The notes beneath the pieces are model-generated. The model saw nothing but the letters and a program-made list of their open reading frames with translations. It was not told where the DNA came from and made no database searches. This document shows, one piece after another, positions 1 through 12,285 of a stretch of DNA of 64,000 nucleotides. Source of the DNA: Sesamum alatum. Its lineage: Eukaryota; Streptophyta; Magnoliopsida; Lamiales; Pedaliaceae. The position numbers and the translations under genes were made by a program. How positions within the stretch are numbered: position 1 is the stretch's first letter; the number at the start of each line of letters is the position of its first letter. The stretch lies in contig JACGWO010000005.1 of the NCBI GenBank assembly GCA_034509735.1, positions 38,718,479 to 38,782,478 of the forward strand. The letters run 5' to 3'.

Positions 1-496
1 CATGATTTTGTCACGATCGGGCCCCTATTATGCTAGGTATTGTCTGTTTTGACTTCATATGAACCTTACGATTTTGTCTTGAACATGCATCTCGTTAGGA
101 ACAGAGGCCTGAGTTATGAGTAGCTCAAAGTCTTCGTTTACAACTGATATGGGATGGTTCCTACGTCAAATATTTCACTAATATCTGGTTTAACTCGATT
201 TATTTACAACAGAGAGTAATTCATTCTACATTTTATCATATCACTTTTAAAATATATACATATAAATCAAATTGAGAATAATTGAGAAGAGAATATCCGG
301 TTGATAATGGAAGTTAAATGAAGACAATTAAATTGTTGGGTCATATGGGAATCCCATTTAATTATTTAAGTTTCATTAATTTATGAAAACAACCGACAAA
401 CATAAAGAAGTTGGTGGTATGCTTCACCCACACCATGACCATGAGACCACTACTTCCTCAGTTGGTACTACTGGTAGGCCTACCAATCAGATTATA
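1..496. other. intergenic, no gene seen
   Basis: No ORF with family resemblance. The first ~170 bases are of mixed composition and look like a diverged repeat fragment; the rest is AT-rich spacer leading into the inverted-repeat element that begins near 497. Confidence 0.5.
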
Positions 497-1478
497 AGAT
501 TAAATTACTTTTTTTTCGTCTCATAAAGAATAGATTTTTTTAATTCAGTCCCATATTTTACAGAATTTTTGATTTAATTTCATTTTTAGATGAAAAGTTA
601 TCAATTTAGTCTCAAACCCCATTTTTCGTCAAGTTTTAACGGAAGAATGGAGACTCCGTTAAGTACAATAGGGCTAAATTACATTTTTCGTCCCATAAAA
701 AATGGACTTTTCCAATTCAATCCCATGTTTTATGACATTTTTGATTTGGTCTCATTTCTAGAGTAAAAGTTGCCAACTTAGTCCCAAACCATGTTTCGTC
801 AAGTTTTAACGAAAGGACGAAGACCCTGTTAAATAACTGCTAACGTTGAAAGGAAATTACACACGTGATTCTGACTTGATTTGTCTGCTCATTCCACCCC
901 TAAATGGTTGGGCCGCAAGGATATCGTGGCGCATCTGCCAATGTTCACTATCTTCACTTGAGATCTTGTGCTTTTCTTGAAATCAAACCAGTAATCGCAA
1001 GCGATTTGAAAAGAGAATGTCTGAATAGATTTATTATTTTTTTGGGGGGGGAGGGGGGGTTAACTTGATATTCAATTTGGGGTGGAATGAGGGGACAAAT
1101 CATGTGAGAATCACGTGTATAATTTTTCTCAAAATGTTAACAACCACGGGGTCTCCATCCGTCCGTTAAAACTTGGCCAGAAATGGGGTTTGATATTAAG
1201 TTCACAACTTTTCGTCTAAAATGGGATCAAATTAGAAATTTCGAAAAGCGTGGAACTGAATTAAAAAAGTTCATTCTTTATGGGACCAAAAAGGTAATTT
1301 AGCCCAACTGTACTTAACGGAGCCTGCATTCTTCCGTTAAAACTTGATAAAAAATAGGGTCTGAGACTAAATTGACAATATTTTATCTAGAAATAGAATC
1401 AAATAAAAAATCTCGTAAAACATGAGACTAAATTAAAAGAATTCCCTCTTTATGGGACAAAAAAAGATAATTTAGCCA
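497..1478. mobile_element. inverted-repeat (foldback/MULE-like) element with doubled arms
   Basis: The left arm (about 497-870) and right arm (about 1100-1478) are inverted copies of each other. Each arm itself holds two diverged direct copies of a ~170-bp module containing 'TAAATTA', a 'GTCCCATAAA' block and a 'CCGTTAA' block. The centre (about 880-1090) is unique and includes a G-run at 1044-1058. No protein is encoded, so this is a non-autonomous DNA element. I could not find a clean target duplication; flanks near 488-496 and 1478-1486 match only weakly. The arm composition resembles plant Mutator-like elements with long terminal inverted repeats. Confidence 0.65.
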
Positions 1479-2110
1479 AGAACATACTATCAAACTGAGG
1501 CAAAGTTTTCAACTACTGCCTCTCCCACTACCATAATTTGCCTAAAATTTTCTGCCATTTAGTTCTTGAAGAATGGTGACCATTTATTAGTAAAAGTTGT
1601 ACCCAGCCCGAACCGATTCAAGTCTGACCCGAATGCAGGTTCTTGTGATTTTAGGTTAAGCTCGAACTTCCTTCATATCAAAAAATCTCATTACTGACGA
1701 AGAACAACCCCCAAACTCAGACTCGGATCAGATATGTGATTGGTAAAGATACCTAGAACTATAATAAACATCGTCATATCCAGCTTAACAAAGGCTCAAA
1801 GCACACATGGAAGGTGAAAGGCAAATAAAGAATCTTAACCTCAACACAAAAAAAAAAAAAAAGCTGATCCGAAATGATGCTATATATACTCAGTATTCAC
1901 ATCAAATGGTGGGTGTGGAGAAAGAGCACATGATTTAAAACCATAACGCTGTCAAAAATGAATGAATACAGTGTTGTATGCATATAGGTTTGCAGCAGAA
2001 GTAAGCAATGGAATCGGGACCACTAAACCCCCTGCACCGCACCCCTATCTTTGTCTCTCACGTGCACCGTCTATAACATGTCATAGGCACTTGAGATATC
2101 GTAGCTGTGG
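1479..2110. other. 3' flank of the YIPF1-like gene
   Basis: This is the downstream side of the minus-strand gene that ends at 2111, so its 3' UTR and poly(A) site should lie here. No other gene is seen. An A-run at about 1848-1862 is the only low-complexity tract. Confidence 0.5.
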
Positions 2111-5100
2111 TTATACAGTGACAGTGAACAAGTAGAATTTGAGCACCAAAGCAAGAGCCAACTGCAACAAGAAGATAGCAGCGACGATCAGGAACCAACT
2201 TTCACCAGCAGAACTAATGTGGTTTTTGAGGTTGAGGGCAACGAATGTAGCAGACATGAAGCCCGCTACACCAGCAATAACCCATCTAAAGATTTCCTGA
2301 GGAACAACGGATAAACACTGCAACAAATAGGAATCAGTAGTGTGTCAGCAAACAAAACCCCGTAAGGAAAATAAAGGTAATTAGAGAACAGCAGGAAACA
2401 ATTATGAGCATTTTTATAGCTTGAAACATTTTCAGCAGAGAGAAAAAATTTAATATAACTTGCATTTCGAGCAAATATGCAATTTTGACACAGTTAAGCT
2501 CAACACTTCAGGTGACTCACTTTTCCCACAGATCAAGATATTCTTAGAAAGCTTCAGTAAAAGCTATTTCTAAATTCTAACAGTTGAGATAAGCAATTTT
2601 TCAGCAATTGATTCACTAAAAGCCAGCGACTGAAGCAGGAAGCATGCAATCACTGCACCAAATATTGGGTATTCACTACTCTAACTACGCAACAAGAAAA
2701 CACCCACCACTAACAGAATAAGGTCTGCTATTAAGCTATGTAAAATACATAACACTATGAAATCACAACATCTACAGCCACATAATTGGTTACAGGGGGA
2801 AACTACAACATGATGTGAGATTAAAAAAAAAAAAAAACTATGCGCAAAATAATGTAATGTGTATCTTACCAAAGCAGGAACAAATACAAACAGCGAGTAA
2901 CCATACAGACAAAGTAGCTGAACGAAGCCAGCTGGAGCAGAGAAGTATTTGAGGATTATATACAAGCCAAGAGGCACTATGGCGACATAACCATAGAACA
3001 AACCAGCAGACCAAGTCATCAGATTGATGTCATAGTCCCATTCCTTCTTTTGCAGTTTGTGTGCTAAATAGGTAACAAATGTACCAATGGAAGCCGCCAC
3101 AAATATCAATGTAGTGCAGATCCAAAAGGGCCCGTACCTATACAGCATGATGGATTAACAGCAACACCAAATTTTGACAGAAAAGATAATAGTAAACATG
3201 TATCACACGGGTCTGATTTAACATTGCTTTTAATGTAACTCAGCAACAGAATCAAGATGAGGCAAAAAGTTTATTTAATAGTTCATACACAAGCTATGAA
3301 TATGGAACAAGATTACTCCAATGCAGGTGATGATATAAGAATTATAGAAGCATGAACTGGAAAAACAGGTTCAGAATGGAGTTAACTAATGCTTCTCTCG
3401 TTTAACTGTCTAGTCGTAATTCCATTATCTCATCCTATAGGAACATATCAACATCAATGTTGAGATCAGACATGCATGGTTGGAACTGAACCACAAATTT
3501 GAAGCTGAACTAAGTAGCAAAACAAATGCAACTCCAATTTACATGTCAAAGATGACATGCATCAAACCCTAGCCCTAGCTAGATTAATGATCAGAAGGAA
3601 CATCACACCCCAGAAACTCCACTAAACAAGATGGCATGCCCCAAGTTTTGATTATTGTGTGATTCTCAGGTAGAAAAGCTGAGGAATGAGCCTTTGCTTA
3701 TATCATGATCATTAATCTTTAAGAACTACCTACAATATAAAATTCATAATTTGTGATGCTAACAATGTGATAGAGAAAAGGACATGGTAGAATCAATGTC
3801 GGCCACTTTTTGAGACATTTGTATTCTTCAATTAGTACTATAATGAATTACTGCAGCATCTGGAAATATGGCGCCTCTTCAAATTCTCCATGTAACCGTA
3901 AAATGTTTATGCCCTTAAGTTATTGAATATAAGTAGTATATGCCCATGTTAGCTTCAGACAACAAGGAGTGCAATAGAATGTTCAACCAAGGATGCATTA
4001 AGCAACTAGGCCCTGTAACCTCAGAAACCACGTGAGTTTTTATTTGAGAAATACGAATTGTGTCTTACTGCTCAGATTGTTCATATCGACAAGTCAAATA
4101 TCAAAGGAAAGGCTCAAGGAAAGACAATGATACACTCTAACTGAGAAAAGATACATACATGAGACTTTTTCCAAATGGGAAAATGCCAAAGTGGAATTTG
4201 TACCCTTAGTACAGGAAAGGTGAAAGGATGAAACAATGAGAAAAAAAGGCTTTGCAAACAAATATCAAAAGTTAACAAACAAAGAAATAAAGATGCGGCA
4301 GGATTTAGAGCTTCAGTAAGTTCAATTACATCTAAAAAGTAATGAAAAATCTTCATAGTTATTTTGTTGCTGAACGCAATAGACAGCCCTCATCATGGCA
4401 AGCATACAACAATGTCCGAGAAGATTAAAGAAAATAAAGTTCTACATACGGTGAACTAGAATAAACAGGAGCATTTGCACTCTACTATTTCCAACAGGAG
4501 TAGAGGCTGGAACCTTTTTCTTGGGTATATACATGAAAACATCCATTAGAAATATGTTCGTTACTTCATTCCTGACTCTGTTTATGATTGTACCTCTATA
4601 ATTACAAAACAACAAGTACCCAGACCCACTAATTAAGTTCTAGAATAAACTATATTCCACCCCCAGAAATAAGTCTAATATAGCGAAACTTACAAATCTG
4701 GGTTGTTGGCAGTCTTCTCGGAGAAGTTTCCTCTGAAAGGAAAGAGGGAATCTTTTATCCTCTCTAGAACATCAGACGTGTCAACATCAAAATAAGGCCT
4801 GTATGCAGCAATTGTGAAGGATCGAAACCAACCACTTTGTTGGGGCTCATCAGAACCAGAATTAGGTTTCCCAAATGTATCTAATCAGCAAGGAAAATGA
4901 ATATTTTAGAAATCCCCCACAAATCGTAACAGTAGAACAATAGAGAAGCAGAAGTAATTGGAATGTACTCGGATAAATATGTTGGGAGGAGAAAAGGAAA
5001 GTCTCTGATAGGAATTTTAACAAAATTATGCATACACGTTCAGTTTCCATCTTTTTCGTTGTCTGAGGGAGTGGGAAGGTTGACAACTGTTAAATGATAA

Positions 5101-5965
5101 AAAAAAAAAGGTCCGGGATAGATACATCTGGACACTAAAAGCAACAAAAAGAATAGCCACCACTGATCAGCTTTCTCATGACATCCTCTAAGAATGCAAC
5201 TAACCCTTCACAGATAGTTGCCCGTTTAGCGATAGTCTATCTTAAAATTTGAAGGCCCCAATCATGCATCAGATGTTAAGTGCTGTTCCTTGTCATCTCT
5301 GCTCATTGTTTATAGGCTTCATTAACCTAATGAACTATGATCCAGGCAGTTCAAATTTTTAACTCCACCTAAATTAATACCACAAGAACAGACATCTCAG
5401 CTCAAACTAAGATCTAACCTAAGAAACTAAAAAAGCAAACAAAAATCTTCATGTCCTCCTAAATCTTTTTATGTCAATAGATCCAAACTAACCACAGGCT
5501 TCATAAACTAAGTCTCTGAAACATCTCTACTCTCTCAATTCAAATGAAAATCACATTTCTGCCTCTGCTAACTCAACAAATAAGATAATACCATCGGCAT
5601 CACGAGGAGGTCGCGCGGCCCCAGAGATCTTCCCTTGACCTCCCGTCGGCGGAAATGTCTGCAGATTTGAATCTGGACATAACATCACAAGCCAACAAAA
5701 TCCAATTTAATAAAAAAAAATACTCCCCCTCGCAATAATCCAATAGCATAAATCACAAGCATCAAAATAGATATACCAGTAAATTTCACGGCAACATGAG
5801 AAGGCGGATCGCCAACTGCCTGCAACGACAATAACATCAACAGATCAATCAGAGAAATGAAACCAGATCTAGGATTAAAAGATGAGAAACGACAGAGAAA
5901 AATGTTACCGGAACAGATCCGGAGACATTTTGATTGTCGATGGAGGTATAATTGCCGGACATCAT
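2111..5965 (-). CDS. YIPF1-homolog, Yip1-domain integral membrane protein
   Basis: Six coding exons joined by GT-AG introns, in minus-strand order: 5965-5909, 5819-5777, 5672-5592, 4880-4694, 3137-2870 and 2317-2111. They sum to 843 nt and 280 residues with consistent phases. The N-terminal ~120 residues are soluble and Ser/Pro/Asp-rich, starting MMSGNYTSIDNQ. From about residue 123 (motif DLYGPFWI) there is a Yip1 domain with about five hydrophobic segments, ending in the segment before TVTV at the C terminus. YIPF1/Yip1-family proteins sit in Golgi, TGN or early secretory membranes and contact Rab GTPases; Arabidopsis homologs are annotated as integral membrane Yip1 family proteins. Length and the conserved YGPFWI and FVPALCLSVVP blocks fit the family. 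The start is the first of two tandem ATGs, as in homologs. The exact plant paralogue is not certain. Confidence 0.93.
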
Positions 5966-6319
5966 CCTGCCTCAATCCGTTTTTCGCCAAATTATACTCT
6001 CCGTTTTGTTAATTTGTGTGTGTATACAGCTGATGTTGGGGGAGAAGAAGGAGAAAAATAAATTGAATGTATGTATGTATGTATATCCGTATACATCATT
6101 TTTGTGCGGGCCCACTCTAATTGAGAGAAATGCCATCTCTTGATTATGCAAATTTCAAAGTCATGTTTGGCTATTTTTTTACAAAAATAAATAAATATCG
6201 ATATTTTAAATCAATCAACTACTATTACAATAAATTCAATATGCAATATTAATATTTTAAATTAATCAACAACTTCAAAACAAATAAATACTACTATTAA
6301 AAACAGACTAAATATCTAC
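5966..6319. promoter_or_regulatory. upstream region of the YIPF1-like gene
   Basis: 5' flank of the minus-strand gene starting at 5965. It holds a short ATGT microsatellite (about 6067-6084) close to the likely 5' UTR, then AT-rich DNA. No clear TATA box was identified, so the promoter call rests on position only. Confidence 0.4.
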
Positions 6320-6832
6320 ATCAGTATGTAATGGGGGTGTAACCTAATTTATGATAAAAAGGACCAATATACCCTGAAAAGGACCCAAAATCACCAGAAA
6401 GACCCTTAGACCCGCGCAACAACTTAGAGGGGTAGGGCCGTTCGACCCGACCCGGGTTAGCGACCCGGATCATACCATGTGTCAGGTGTCCAGATTTAGA
6501 CCCTTGATTCGGAAGTAGTTCAGACTTGAAAGATGATGCCACGTGGGCCACGCAAGTACGGACATTTTGTGCTATAAATATGTCTACCCCACAATATTTA
6601 AGGTAAGTTATTCTTTTGATATTCGACCAGATTATTCTACCTAATTGTCATATTACCATCTCGACCAGTGTCTGACTTAAGCATCGAAAGGTCTACGCCA
6701 GGGACGCTCCGGCTAGCCTAATGTGCTTGTTTCTTCTCAGGTTACTTGTCTGGAGAACCTACCAGATTGAGCTTAAGGGTACTCGAACAAGGTGAACACT
6801 TGAGATCGAGATAGGCGACCCGAATCAGTATG
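6320..6832 (+). mobile_element. relict solo LTR (Tat/Athila-like Gypsy)
   Basis: Moderately GC segment unlike its AT-rich surroundings. It has a TATA-like box (GCTATAAATATG, about 6571-6582) and a downstream block with CTTAAGCATCGAAAGGTCTACGCC-type wording typical of Tat/Athila-lineage LTR R-U5 regions. The identical 9-mer ATCAGTATG lies at both edges (6320-6328 and 6824-6832) and probably contains the target duplication, but the exact LTR ends are ambiguous. No coding sequence remains. Confidence 0.45.
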
Positions 6833-7929
6833 ATTTGAACTCACAACGACTTAATTGTGATAAAAAAAAATTATGATAAAATTAATTTTAAAAATGATAA
6901 CTATGACGTTTGGATTTGCAGTTTCATAATGAATAGCTAAATTTTAAAATTAATCATATTTTAAGATTGCTGAAGGAATTAAAAAATTTATGGGTGTAAT
7001 AGATAATTAAATGTAAAATAATATGGCCAGATTAAAAGTTGCACATTGAACAAAACGTGGTTTTAGTATAACTTAATCCGGTTTTTGAAAAATGGACTAA
7101 ACGGTCTAAGAGTTGTGTTTGTAATCAAGATGTAATTAGATTAGTTAACCAAGTGTTGTTCTTTTCTTTTCTTTTTCTTTTTTTTTTTCACATTTAGCAG
7201 TTGTACATACATATTTCGAGTCTGCGAAAATGAATCAAGAGAGTGCAAAAAATATGAACAACATTTTTTTCCATAAATTTAAATTAAAATATAACAATAT
7301 ATGTGAATAAAGATTATCAACCGACAGTTCTATTCAAACTGTGATCAAGGAATGAAAGCGTATTTTAGAAGTGGACACGTTATCTCCTCTGGATTTATAG
7401 GGGAAATTCTTTGTACTACTTTGAATGTGGTATCAAGGTTTTGAAGATTTGGTGTTAAGAAAGACGTGAAATCTCGTAGTTGCAGAACTTTATTGTGGCA
7501 AATAGTTATAGACTTGTATCGTTGTAGATTTGTTGTATGTATGTCACATATTGTATTCCCTGACATTATGTCATGAATGCTCATTTTATAGACATCAACT
7601 AGGGCTTTGGTTTGCAACTCACTCCATTGGCTTGAACACCATATGCTTTTCGGGGATCAATCTCCGTAACGGGCTATAACTAAACATGCATTTGAACAGT
7701 TAGTCAATAAAAAAAAAATCTTGTATTTTTTATCTTGAATCGATCCATCAACATAAGATCCAAATTTGGTGTGGGTTTATTGCAAAATTATCCATCTAAA
7801 AAATACGTATCCAAATTTGTTATAAACTTAAATTTGGAGCTCAATTATCAACCAATTTATTTGGACTTTTAATTGATAATTTATCTTAAAACTTTTATGT
7901 GTAATAGCAAGTTAATATATATATATATA
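6833..7929. other. AT-rich intergenic DNA, no gene seen
   Basis: No conserved coding sequence. It includes a pyrimidine run at about 7160-7190 and a TA repeat at about 7917-7934. Short ORFs here look random. Confidence 0.5.
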
Positions 7930-7934
7930 TATAT

Positions 7935-8527
7935 TGTTGTACCTCAGAAATATAGGTAAGTATCTTAGGTTTCATAGTGAAGTTAAAGGTATTTTGTTTG
8001 TTTTTAATGCTTAGGTAAGGGTTCAATGGACTGGAATAAGCCTGCAAAACAAGACCCCGTTAGAGCCAAGTCGGAGGGGGCTCCAGCGTGGGCACTCCGA
8101 CGCTCAAGTCAATATATGAAGGTATCTGAAGAGATAAAAGCAATAGTTGGGGAGCCCATATTTATAGATGATGGTAGATTGTAGGATTTCATGTGCACCC
8201 TAGATCTGATATTAGATCAATGGTGTGCAATGGGCCGCATATATCTGCAGTAACAGTGATAGACGGTAGTCAGACAGACCAAAGTTGTGTCACTACCAAA
8301 AGGTAGCCGGTACAATGAGAGAGAAGGACGATTGTTCTGTGCACCAAGTATGAAGGTCTATGTGATACCTCTGGACTTAGGCAAATTATCAAGAATATTC
8401 CTTAATTGATGTTAAGTTGAGGAGCCCCTGCTGGGGTTCCACCTGGAGCCTTTGTCAGGAAGGTCTCGAAAACTGAGGGTTTTATCCCATATTTGAATGT
8501 ATCCTGGATATTCCTAAAATATCCCCG
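7935..8527 (-). mobile_element. relict LTR fragment (Tat/Athila-like), inverted
   Basis: The minus strand contains a GACTTGAGCGTCGGAGTG block (about 8090-8108 on the plus strand), a hallmark-like motif of Tat/Athila-lineage LTRs and related to the block near 6680 on the opposite strand. A TATA-like CATATTTATAGATG lies at about 8157-8170. Boundaries are not defined and nothing is coding. Confidence 0.4.
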
Positions 8528-8528
8528 A

Positions 8529-8570
<42 letters not shown>
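8528..8570. repeat. (AT)n microsatellite
   Basis: About 20 uninterrupted AT/TA dinucleotides directly left of the Gypsy insertion. Confidence 0.9.
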
Positions 8571-8572
<2 letters not shown>

Positions 8573-8626
8573 AGTTGAATAACAATTTATTAGTTGTAAC
8601 TTTTATTATTGTGGAGCTGTTAATAA

Positions 8627-10938
8627 TGTGACGTCCATATAATTTTAATCATAATCGAGGGGCTAATTAGTTATTATTAAGAAAATATAAATTTAATTAT
8701 AAGTATAGGTTGAAATTATAAATATATTAAAACTTGAAGGGACTAAATTGGAGCTTTATTAAATATTTGTGGTCAATACATAAATATATAGAAGTTGGGG
8801 ACCAAAATTATAATTTTAATAAAATAAAATAAAAAAAATAATACAAAAAATTGATTTAAGCAGCACGTGGCTACCTATCTCACCCTCATATATTAATATA
8901 TATATATATATATATGACTTAGTATTTAAGAAAACACAACACACTTTTAAACACTAAACATACATTACATTTTTTTTTTTTTTGAATTGTGTTAACTGCG
9001 AACGACACGAGGTTAGTAAAATTTACTTTAAATTATGAATTAATTATTATATTAACATTATTTAATTAGTGCATTTATTAAATATGATTTGTACTATTCG
9101 ATTTACTATTTAATCGGAAAATTTATTGAATTTGAGCATTTATACAAATTAGTGTTCGGGCATATATTTAATTGGACTGGAATATTATAGCTAATGACAT
9201 AAAATTATATAACCTACTAGATTTAGTAGTTGTTATAATGGACTATTCAAATTGGTCGGGTTTATTAATCAAATACATAATTGTATGTACCAGTGTTTAA
9301 AATAATTATCATTATAGTGAAGAATTGGTAGAAATTAATAGGGATAGTAGGGAATTATATTTGAGAAATATTAGGGAATTGTATTTAAGAAAATTATAAT
9401 TATTAAAAATAAATATGAGATATTTGTAATAATTTCATTTACGGATGGTATAAAGGACAATAATTATAAAAACAGGAGGGGTTTGATAGAATAAGCTTTT
9501 ATGAGTTAATAGATAAATTAGATGTATAGCAGGGGAGTTTATGGCGTCTAAAATTTAGACGAGAAAGGAACGGAGGTTTGAATTTTAATATAAATGAAAT
9601 ATTAAAATATTGATATAAAATATACGCATATATTTAGTAATTTCATTCGTAACTTACGTTATTTTCAATATATTGATTATACATATTATAACGCATTATA
9701 GGACACGGGGATAAAGTAGAAGACTAATCAACTCCTACTAGCATAATCGTTTTGGGATCGAGGTAAGTATAGTTAATTGAATTTATATATATATATATAT
9801 GTATATATATGTGTTATATATATATATGGATACATATTCTTGTGTTGTATATGAAATTGTGAGTTGTTGGCTATTTGTTTGGATTATTTGTTATTCTGTG
9901 AAGTTGTCGTTATGTGATTATATGTGGTTATGTTGTTCGGAATTTAGAAGGATGGTGATATGCATTATATGTGATTCTTAAATGAAATTGAATGTTGAAG
10001 TTACGGGTGGGGATTTGATTGTTGAATGACAATGAGTGAGGAGAATATTGTGAACTGAGATAAGTAATGGCTTACCTAACTGGAGGGCATACTGCAATGG
10101 CTTATGGTGATATGATTAATGACGAGCTGTGTGTTGTCATTGATCGAGGGAGATGATGTAACATATCATACGAGCTGTGTGCTGTGTGGTATGATGAATG
10201 ATGGGATATCATACGAGCTGTGTGCTGTGTGGTATCATTGATTTTGGGGTATCATACGAGCTGTGTGCTGTGTGGTACCGAGAAAAAAAAAAGAGATATT
10301 ATGATTGAGGGGATGATAGCCGGCATAGACCATTGAGTGATGTACTCCAGCATGGGTAAACAGGGCCCTAAGGAAATAAACAATAAAGTCGAGTATTAGG
10401 TGTAATTTGATATATGATTGTTGGTATATGTTATTTCTTATATTTGTCGTATTGCATGATACTCGTTTTTATTATGTATGTGCGTGCATATGTATAAGTC
10501 AGTTAGCTATACTTATTGAGTAGGCAGCTCATCCTTTGCCAACGTTTTTCAGGAGATAGATCACGGTGACTAGCTACGTCAAATTGAAAGTTTGCCATGG
10601 ACCTTAATAGGTGGGTCAGCCGTGACATCTGAAGCCGTGGGTTTTGGCCATATGACTATTAAACATCTAGTCTTTTATCGGGTTTGCGTTTTAGATTATG
10701 TAACAGCCTGAGACTTTCATATTTTGGAGTTTTGTATATAAGTATATCTGCAGCCTAGTAAATATAAACTTTTGATGATACCTATCGTGATTTAAGATAT
10801 ATTTATAGAATTATATTATATCGAGAAAAATAGGATTTATCTTATTAGTTTAGAATGAAAAATCTTAAAAGACAACTTATAATTACGAAGAGTATGATGA
10901 TTAGTAGTGATATAGTGTTGTGCCATAGGGGTGTCACA
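8627..10938 (+). repeat. 5' LTR of the Tekay-like element
   Basis: 2312 bp, TGTGAC...GTCACA. Contains AT-rich U3, TA microsatellites (about 9784-9826) and a short tandem array at about 10163-10277. It differs from the 3' LTR by scattered substitutions and small homopolymer or microsatellite indels, roughly one per hundred bases by eye. Confidence 0.95.
10120..10278 (+). repeat. tandem repeat inside the LTR
   Basis: Three near-identical copies of a ~44-bp unit centred on ATCATACGAGCTGTGTGCTG, plus a diverged leading unit. The same array is in the 3' LTR at about 17415-17570. No function is known to me. Confidence 0.8.
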
Positions 10939-10943
10939 TTGGG

Positions 10944-10955
10944 TGGTATCAGAGC
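10944..10955 (+). other. primer binding site (tRNA-iMet)
   Basis: TGGTATCAGAGC, the standard plant initiator-Met PBS, five bases after the LTR end at 10938. It primes minus-strand DNA synthesis. Confidence 0.93.
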
Positions 10956-11023
10956 AGGTTTACGTTTCTAGGGTGATAAGTTGACTGTGGGATGTGTTTA
11001 TTGATTAAATTGCTTAATGTAGG

Positions 11024-12285
11024 ATGGCTTCTCAAGGTGAACGTGCTGACCCAGTAGCTAGTAGAGAAGAGTCAGTGGAGTCCGCAGAGGGCTCCGTTGC
11101 ACCTGCAAGTGCAGGTGGAGTTGGAGTAGGTCGAGAGGGTGTTGGTGTTGATGCTCCAATTCCTCCTGGTGGTGCTCCAGCGGTAGGGTTACCACCAGAG
11201 TATGCACAGATCCTCCGGATGCCTTGGAGGCCCAAGCCCAAGCTCAAGCACAGTTTCTTGCACAGGCACAGGTACCAGCCCCAGTGCCAACACAAGTGGT
11301 TCCTACAGTTGACCGTAATTATGAGAGGATTAGAAAGATGGGAGCTACAGAGTTTGAGGGTACCTTAGACCCAGAGCTTGCTGAAAAATGGTGGGAAAAG
11401 ACCGAAGATGTGATGAACTTGGTGAACTGTACTCCAGAAAATCGACTTAAGTACGTTGTTTCCTTATTCACGGGGAATGCATTGATTTGGTGGAGGTCAG
11501 TAAAGAGGGCATATGAGCCACGAGAGATAACTTGGGCCGAATTTCAGAAAGAGTTTGATGATAAATACAGACCTAAGATGTACCAAAACAAGAAGAAGAT
11601 GGAGTTTCTAAACTTAATACAAGGGGATGATCAGACAGTGGCAGAGTATGAGATTCGTTTTGCCGCATTAGCTAAGTACGCACCGGAAGCAATAGCGACA
11701 CAGGAGGACCGATGTTACCGATTTGAACAGGGGTTACGACCTGAGATTAGGAAGGGCCTTGCAGTTAGAATTACGAACTTTAAAACTCTCGTTGAGTCAG
11801 CAGTTCGGATGGAAGAGGCAGTGACTGCAGAGAAAAAGAAAGGAGAAGAGAAGAGAAAGTCAACATATACGACAAGGGAGTCCAGTAGATTGACCAAGAG
11901 GGGCACCGGCCGTTCATTTTCAGCAGAGGGTGGAAGTTTCGCACGTGGCGGTTCCGCTTTTCGAGGAGGTGGTGGATCAAGATTTGGTGGATCAGTAGGC
12001 GTTAACAGGGGATCAGTAGAACGCAGTTCATCTAGTTTGCCTTCTATTGGATCAGGTAGAGGAGCTGGACAGAGTTATGGTAGGGGGCTACCCTTTATAC
12101 CGAGTTGTCCTACTTGTGGGAGGCGACATCTGGGAACATGTTGGGGACCTAGTGCTATACCTAAGATTTGTTATAACTGCGGGGGTAGAGGACACATGTC
12201 GAGAGATTGTCCCAGCCAGACTACCGGTACATATGAGTGGAGGTTCAGCCAGTGGGACTCAGAGTCAAAGCAGTATAGGGAGTAA
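11024..12285 (+). pseudogene. gag of the Tekay-like element, frameshifted
   Basis: Gag opens at ATG 11024 (MASQGERADP...) in one frame. The homologous capsid part continues in another frame from about 11206 to the stop at 12285, so a one-base indel lies near 11200-11215. The capsid (retrotransposon gag) domain is seen with WWRS and FxxxFDDKY-type motifs about one third in. A CCHC zinc knuckle ([14 protein letters not shown]) lies at about 12169-12210. A second frame change right after the knuckle separates gag from pol, whereas related elements often use one long ORF. The start was chosen as the first ATG after the PBS. Confidence 0.85.

Noticed and set aside
9799..9981. 60-codon ORF present twice (also 17090-17272)
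   Set aside because: It is duplicated only because it lies in both LTRs; AT-rich, no conserved protein features.
11032..11295. Pro-rich ORF opposite gag
   Set aside because: Antisense shadow of the Gly/Ala-rich gag N terminus.
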